From the NCBI GenBank assembly GCA_002862545.1, contig PKDJ01000205.1, positions 1-38,913 on the forward strand: DNA of 38,913 nt, given 5' to 3'. Positions 34,798-38,913 of this stretch are shown in pieces (the stretch's first letter is position 1; every line of letters begins with the position of its first letter). Position numbers and translations under genes: made by a program. Source of the stretch: Pseudomonadota bacterium (GTDB taxonomy: Bacteria; Myxococcota_A; UBA796; GCA-2862545). The notes under the pieces were generated by a model. That model saw only the letters and a list, made by a program, of their open reading frames with translations, was not told the DNA's origin and did no database searches.

Positions 34798-36012
34798 ATG
34801 GACTTCGCTCCCTCCGCGGAAGCAGCACGCCTCCGCGACCGCATCCGCTCGTTCGTGACTGAACACATCGCTCCTCACGAGGGGCGGATTCTCCGAGAGC
34901 AGCGTGCGCTCGACGACCCCTGGGTTGAGCTGCCCGAGGTCACGGCGCTGAAGGCCCGTGCCCGAGAGGAGGGGCTCTGGAATCTCTTCCTGCCCAGCGT
35001 GAGCGGACTCACGAACGTCGACTACGCGATCCTCGCAGAGGAGATGGGTCGGTCCTTCCTCGCCCCCGAGATCTTCAACTGCAACGCACCCGACACGGGC
35101 AACATGGAGGTCCTGGAGAAGTACGGGACCCCAGAGCAGCAGGAGCGCTGGCTCGAGCCACTCCTCGCGGGGGAGATCCGGAGCGCCTTCTGCATGACGG
35201 AGCCCGCCGTCGCGAGCTCCGATGCCACGAACATGCAGGCCACCGCACGGCTCGAGGGCGACGAGGTGGTGCTCGACGGCCGCAAGTGGTGGTCCACCGG
35301 CGTGGGCCACCCGCACTGTCGCGTCCTGGTGTTCATGGGCCTCACCGACCCCGAGGCCCATCGGCACGCTCGTCACAGCATGGTGCTGGTCCCTCGTGAC
35401 ACTCCCGGGGTTCGCGTCGAGCGGATGCTCACGGTCTTCGGCGACGCCGACCCACCGTACGGGCACGGCGAGGTCAGCTTCACCGACGTCCGCCTGCCCG
35501 CTTCCAACATCCTGCTTGGTCCCGGACGCGGCTTCGAGATCGCACAGGGTCGCCTCGGGCCAGGTCGAATCCACCACTGCATGAGGCTCATCGGTGCTGC
35601 CGAGAGAGCCTTGGAGCTTCTCTGCCGACGCTCCGTGTCCCGGGTCGCCTTTGGTCGTCCGCTGGCCAACCTGGGCGGAAACCGCGACATCATCGCGAAT
35701 GCCCGCATCGACATCGAGATGGCTCGCCTGCTCACCCTGAAGACAGCCTGGCTGATCGACAGCGTCGGGGCCCTGGGCGCACTCACCGAGATCTCAGCCA
35801 TCAAGGTGGTGGCTCCCACACTGGCCTGCCGGATCATCGACCAGGCCATGCAGATGCACGGCGGTGCCGGACTCTCGGAAGACCTGCCCCTCGCGGCGAT
35901 GTACGCCTCAGCCCGGGTCCTGCGACTCGCCGACGGCCCGGACGAAGTCCACCGTGGTCTCGTCTCTCGCTGGGAGCTGAAGAAGTACCATCAGGGCCGG
36001 AGCACGCGATGA
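34798..36012 (+). CDS. Acyl-CoA dehydrogenase, ACAD10/11-like
   Basis: 404 residues; GGAGG lies before ATG. All three domains are present: N-terminal helices (1-120), the beta domain with FCMTEPAVASSDATNM and GRKWWSTGVG (FAD and substrate contacts), and the C-terminal helices with QMHGGAGLSEDLPLA and DGPDEVHRGLVSR. The 'NAPDTGNMEVLEKYG' and 'LGPGRIHHCMR' stretches match the ACAD10/ACAD11 and LvaC-like branch. That branch works with a kinase on 4-hydroxyacyl-CoA, and the adjacent gene is such a kinase. The stop overlaps that gene's start (ATGA). FAD-dependent; likely cytoplasmic lipid catabolism, or processing of a hydroxyacyl substrate. Confidence 0.92.
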   Translation: MDFAPSAEAARLRDRIRSFVTEHIAPHEGRILREQRALDDPWVELPEVTALKARAREEGLWNLFLPSVSGLTNVDYAILAEEMGRSFLAPEIFNCNAPDTGNMEVLEKYGTPEQQERWLEPLLAGEIRSAFCMTEPAVASSDATNMQATARLEGDEVVLDGRKWWSTGVGHPHCRVLVFMGLTDPEAHRHARHSMVLVPRDTPGVRVERMLTVFGDADPPYGHGEVSFTDVRLPASNILLGPGRGFEIAQGRLGPGRIHHCMRLIGAAERALELLCRRSVSRVAFGRPLANLGGNRDIIANARIDIEMARLLTLKTAWLIDSVGALGALTEISAIKVVAPTLACRIIDQAMQMHGGAGLSEDLPLAAMYASARVLRLADGPDEVHRGLVSRWELKKYHQGRSTR

Positions 36013-37076
36013 GCGACCTGCTCGACCGCCCGGTCGCGGTGCGGGAGGACGACCGCCTCGACCTCGCCGCCATCGTGGCCTGGCTCGCCGGTCGTGTGCC
36101 TGGAGCCAGCGGGACGCCGCGAGTGCTTCAGTACCCGGGCGGTGCGAGCAACCTGACCTATCTGCTCGAGTGGCCCGACCTTCGCCTGGTCCTGCGTCGG
36201 CCTCCCTTCGGGACCAAGGCACGATCCGCGCACGACATGGGCCGCGAGGTGAGGTTCCTGCGCGCCATGGAGGGCCGCATCCCCGTGCCGCGAGTCGTGG
36301 CCCACTGCCCCGACCCCGAGGTCGCGGCCGGCGAGTTCTACCTGATGGAGAAGCTCGACGGCATCATCCTCCGACGCGACATCCCGCGCTCCCTCGGGCT
36401 GGACGAGAGCGCCACGAGAGCGCTCTGCGAGCGCGTGCTCGATCTGCTCGCCGCGCTCCACGGGATCGACGTGGAGGCGGAGGGCCTGGACCACCTGGGA
36501 CGTGGTGGTGGCTACACGCGCCGGCAGATCGACGGCTGGTCCCGCCGCTACCGCGCAGCCCTCACACCTGATGCGCAGGATGGCGAGTCCGTGATGGCCT
36601 GGCTCGATCAGCACTGCCCGGACGACGTGGCCACGACGGTGATTCACGGTGACTTTCGCTTCGACAACGTGGTGCTCGACCCAGCGAACCCACAGCGGAT
36701 CATCGGGGTGCTCGACTGGGAGATGGCCACCCTCGGCGACCCGCTCATGGACCTCGGAAACTCACTCGCCTACTGGGTTCAGGCCGACGACGATGCCTTC
36801 TTGAGGGCCATGCGGCGCCAGCCCACCGATGCCCCGGGCATGCTCACCCGCGCACAGGTATGGGAGCACTACGGCCGGCAGTCGGGCCGCGACACCACAC
36901 GCACCACCTTCTACGAGGTCTATGGCCTGTTCCGTCTAGCCGTGATCCTGCAGCAGATCTGGTACCGCTACCACCATGGCCAGACGACAAACCCGGCCTT
37001 CTCGACCTTCGGTCCCGCAGCGGCCTACCTGATCGGCCGCTGCTCGCTCGTGCTCGCCGAGGGCTCTAGCCGGTGA
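36009..37076 (+). CDS. APH-fold phosphotransferase, ACAD11/LvaA-like
   Basis: 355 residues, ATG overlapping the acyl-CoA dehydrogenase stop. Kinase motifs: VLRRPPFG near the ATP-binding N-lobe, catalytic loop HGDFRFDNVV (about 213-222), and IGVLDWEMATLGDP with the Mg-binding Asp. These match the phosphotransferase-family proteins that form the N-terminal half of ACAD10/11 and the bacterial LvaA, which phosphorylate 4-hydroxyacyl-CoA. Aminoglycoside resistance is not implied. Its stop overlaps the start of the ligase gene (GTGA). Confidence 0.9.
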   Translation: MSDLLDRPVAVREDDRLDLAAIVAWLAGRVPGASGTPRVLQYPGGASNLTYLLEWPDLRLVLRRPPFGTKARSAHDMGREVRFLRAMEGRIPVPRVVAHCPDPEVAAGEFYLMEKLDGIILRRDIPRSLGLDESATRALCERVLDLLAALHGIDVEAEGLDHLGRGGGYTRRQIDGWSRRYRAALTPDAQDGESVMAWLDQHCPDDVATTVIHGDFRFDNVVLDPANPQRIIGVLDWEMATLGDPLMDLGNSLAYWVQADDDAFLRAMRRQPTDAPGMLTRAQVWEHYGRQSGRDTTRTTFYEVYGLFRLAVILQQIWYRYHHGQTTNPAFSTFGPAAAYLIGRCSLVLAEGSSR

Positions 37077-38913
37077 ACACTCATGTCTTGGCCCCCCTGT
37101 GGCAGCTGGCGAAGTCCGACCCGGACCGCCTCCTGCTCACGTGGGTCGATCACCGGGGCCGCGACCAGATCACCTGGACCGCTGGCGAGGCCTGGGCCAC
37201 CTTCTCCAGCGTCGCTCACCAGCTCCGCCAGCGAGGCCTCAGCGCCGGCGACCGTGCCCTGCTCGTCCACCCGCCCGGCCTGGAGTTCGTGGCCGCACTC
37301 GGGGGCTGCCTGCTCGCTGGCATACTTCCCGTGCCGATCTACCCGCCACAGCCCGGCTCCGAGGTCGACCAGCGCCGCCTCGAGACGCTCGCCCGGGCTG
37401 CCGGTGCACGCATTGCGCTCACCACGCGGCGGTTTCGCTGGATGCAGACAGCCAATGCTGGCTGGCTGAGGCTGCGAGGCGGACGCGGCGCTCGCGACCT
37501 GGAGTGGTGGTCTCCCGAGGGCGAAGCCGAGCGGCGCTCCGCGGACAAGCCCCAAGCCACGGCCGATGCTCCCGCCTTCCTCCAGTTCACCAGCGGCTCG
37601 ACAGCCTCTCCGAAGGGTGTCGTGATCACCCACGGGAACCTCGAGCATCAGCTGGCGATGAGCCGTGACCTCCTCTTCCTCGACGCCGAGGCACGGGTGG
37701 TCGCCTGGGTTCCGCAGTACCACGACCTCGGTCTGATCAGCGGTATCCTCTCGTGCCTCTGGCGTGGCGGGCCACTCTGGCTGATGGCCCCGACCACCTT
37801 CCTCCGGGACTCGGGAGTGTGGTTCGATGTCGCCCACCGAGTCCGCGCCACCCACACGGCCGCACCGAACTTTGCCTGGGATCACCTGGTCCGTCACACG
37901 AGCCCTGAGCGCCGTGCAGGCTGGGATCTGTCCCGCATGCGGGTGCTGATGTCGGCTGCAGAGCCCGTCGCCGCCACGACCCTGCGCCGCAGCCAGGAGG
38001 CCCTGCGGCCCTGCGGCGTCGAGCCCGAGGCCTTCTGCCCTGCCTACGGACTGGCCGAGCACACGGTCGGCGTCACTCTCTGGGGCCGAGGGGTCCTCAC
38101 CCTGTCTCGCGACGAGCTGGAGGCATCGGGCGTCGCCACGCCACGCCCTGACGGCGACCTCGAGCTGGTCGCCTGTGGCTCCGCTCCGCCTGACGTGGAC
38201 ATCCGGATCGTCAAGGGCGGCGAGACGCTCCCCGAGAGACACGTGGGAGAGGTCTGGGTCGACTCTCCCAGCCGGGCTCCTGGCTACTGGCAGAGACCGG
38301 ACCTCACCATCCGGAGCTTCGGCGCCACGCTCGAGGGGCGCAGCTGGCTCCGCACCGGAGACCTGGGCTTCCTCCACGAAGGACAGCTCTTCTTGACCGG
38401 TCGACTGAAGGACATCGTCCTGGTCAGAGGCCGCAACATCGCCGCCGAGGAGCTCGAGGAGAGCCTGCGGGACGTGGACGCCCGCGTGCGTCCCAACAGC
38501 GTCGCGGCCTTCGCCCTGCCCTCGGCGGAGGGCGAGCGCATCGGGCTGGTGGTCGAGGTGACCCGCCGCGGTCTCGACCTGCAGGACCTTGCTCAGGCCA
38601 TCCTCCAGCGCTGCCAGACCGTCTGGCCGGTGCCGACGACCTTGGTGCTCGCCCCGCCTCGCTCAGTCCTCAAGACGACCTCGGGCAAGATCCGGCGTCG
38701 CTCCACCCGCACCGCACTAGAGGCTGGGGAGATCGACGTCCTGCTCCGCCGCGATGTCGGCGATGCCCCCCTCCGTGCCCCGCGCCGGCGTCCCCGCGCC
38801 GTCGTGGTCGGCGCAGGGCTCTCCGGACTCGTCGTGGCCGATCGGCTCCAGGGCGAGGGCTGGGACGTGACGGTGCTCGAGGCCAGCGACCGCGTCGGTG
38901 GACAGCTCCGAAC
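37073..38913 (+). CDS. Fatty-acyl-AMP ligase fused to FAD-binding oxidoreductase, partial at right edge
   Basis: 613 codons seen, from GTG 37073 (GTGA overlap). The AMP-binding domain has FTSGSTASPKGVVITHGN (about 172-190), VAWVPQYHDLG, PAYGLAEHTVG and RTGDLGFL, with the C-terminal GRLKDIVLVRGRN typical of FAAL enzymes, which make acyl-adenylates for loading on carrier proteins rather than CoA. After about 560 residues and a basic linker (RRRPRA), a Rossmann unit begins: VVVGAGLSGLVVADRL, then TVLEASDRVGGQ. This is the amine-oxidase/desaturase type of FAD-binding fold, continuing past the window. A FAAL-FAD fusion suggests activation and oxidation of the same acyl chain, perhaps for a specialised lipid. 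Confidence 0.92.
   Translation, partial: MNTHVLAPLWQLAKSDPDRLLLTWVDHRGRDQITWTAGEAWATFSSVAHQLRQRGLSAGDRALLVHPPGLEFVAALGGCLLAGILPVPIYPPQPGSEVDQRRLETLARAAGARIALTTRRFRWMQTANAGWLRLRGGRGARDLEWWSPEGEAERRSADKPQATADAPAFLQFTSGSTASPKGVVITHGNLEHQLAMSRDLLFLDAEARVVAWVPQYHDLGLISGILSCLWRGGPLWLMAPTTFLRDSGVWFDVAHRVRATHTAAPNFAWDHLVRHTSPERRAGWDLSRMRVLMSAAEPVAATTLRRSQEALRPCGVEPEAFCPAYGLAEHTVGVTLWGRGVLTLSRDELEASGVATPRPDGDLELVACGSAPPDVDIRIVKGGETLPERHVGEVWVDSPSRAPGYWQRPDLTIRSFGATLEGRSWLRTGDLGFLHEGQLFLTGRLKDIVLVRGRNIAAEELEESLRDVDARVRPNSVAAFALPSAEGERIGLVVEVTRRGLDLQDLAQAILQRCQTVWPVPTTLVLAPPRSVLKTTSGKIRRRSTRTALEAGEIDVLLRRDVGDAPLRAPRRRPRAVVVGAGLSGLVVADRLQGEGWDVTVLEASDRVGGQLR

Noticed and set aside
36009-37076. Aminoglycoside-resistance kinase
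   Set aside because: The APH fold is shared, but the close match and the coupled acyl-CoA dehydrogenase point to the ACAD10/11 and LvaA kinase group.

Overview
The window is high-GC DNA, densely packed except for the first 5.5 kb. It looks like a Gram-negative, predatory/gliding-type soil or marine deltaproteobacterium, most likely a member of the Myxococcota. This is an inference from gene style: many lipoproteins with Thr/Gly-rich linkers after the lipid-attachment cysteine, leucine-rich beta-helix surface lipoproteins, an AgmX/PglI-type TonB-like C-terminal domain, a monomeric isocitrate dehydrogenase, and G/C-biased third codon positions. No rRNA, tRNA, CRISPR array, insertion sequence or prophage was recognised.

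Layout. 1-5.2 kb: loosely spaced secreted proteins, namely a glycoside-hydrolase-like TIM-barrel protein running off the left edge, an alpha/beta-hydrolase (lipase-like) lipoprotein with a Thr/Gly minisatellite, and an exported protein with a fascin-like beta-trefoil. About 1.7 kb of apparently non-coding DNA lies between them. 5.5-10.4 kb: a short UDP-glucose/GDP-mannose dehydrogenase-family protein, a solitary N6-adenine DNA methyltransferase with a specificity-like C-terminus, and an SdsA1-type alkyl sulfatase that is a lipoprotein.

10.57-23.07 kb is the most striking part: twelve tightly coupled genes, most with overlapping stop and start codons, that appear to encode a trans-envelope, ion-driven machine. 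It has a genuine MotA-like and MotB-like stator pair. Directly after them is a membrane protein with a periplasmic head, one membrane helix and a cytoplasmic tail resembling the FliG middle/C-terminal (torque) domain. Around these are three predicted outer-membrane beta-barrel proteins (two with a domain reminiscent of FlgO/FlgT/CsgG), three lipoproteins, a small envelope protein, a helical-repeat periplasmic protein and a TonB/AgmX-like energy-transducer protein. There are no flagellin, rod, hook, export or chemotaxis genes. I propose a non-flagellar rotary motor or envelope force generator. Its function is unknown.

23.2-32.9 kb: ordinary single genes and small groups, comprising two membrane proteins, a beta-helix lipoprotein, a GreA/GreB-like factor, monomeric NADP-isocitrate dehydrogenase (icd), a tandem Pmp3 protein, a hotdog thioesterase, a lipoprotein of unknown function, an HSL-family esterase and a Rossmann-fold protein of unknown function. 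33.0-34.7 kb: a COG0523 (CobW-type) metallochaperone GTPase overlapping a methyltransferase-like protein. 34.8-38.9 kb: a translationally coupled lipid operon of acyl-CoA dehydrogenase, APH-fold kinase and a fatty-acyl-AMP ligase fused to an FAD-binding oxidoreductase that continues past the right edge. The first two genes match the two halves of mammalian ACAD10/11 and the bacterial LvaA/LvaC pair, which handle 4-hydroxyacyl-CoA.
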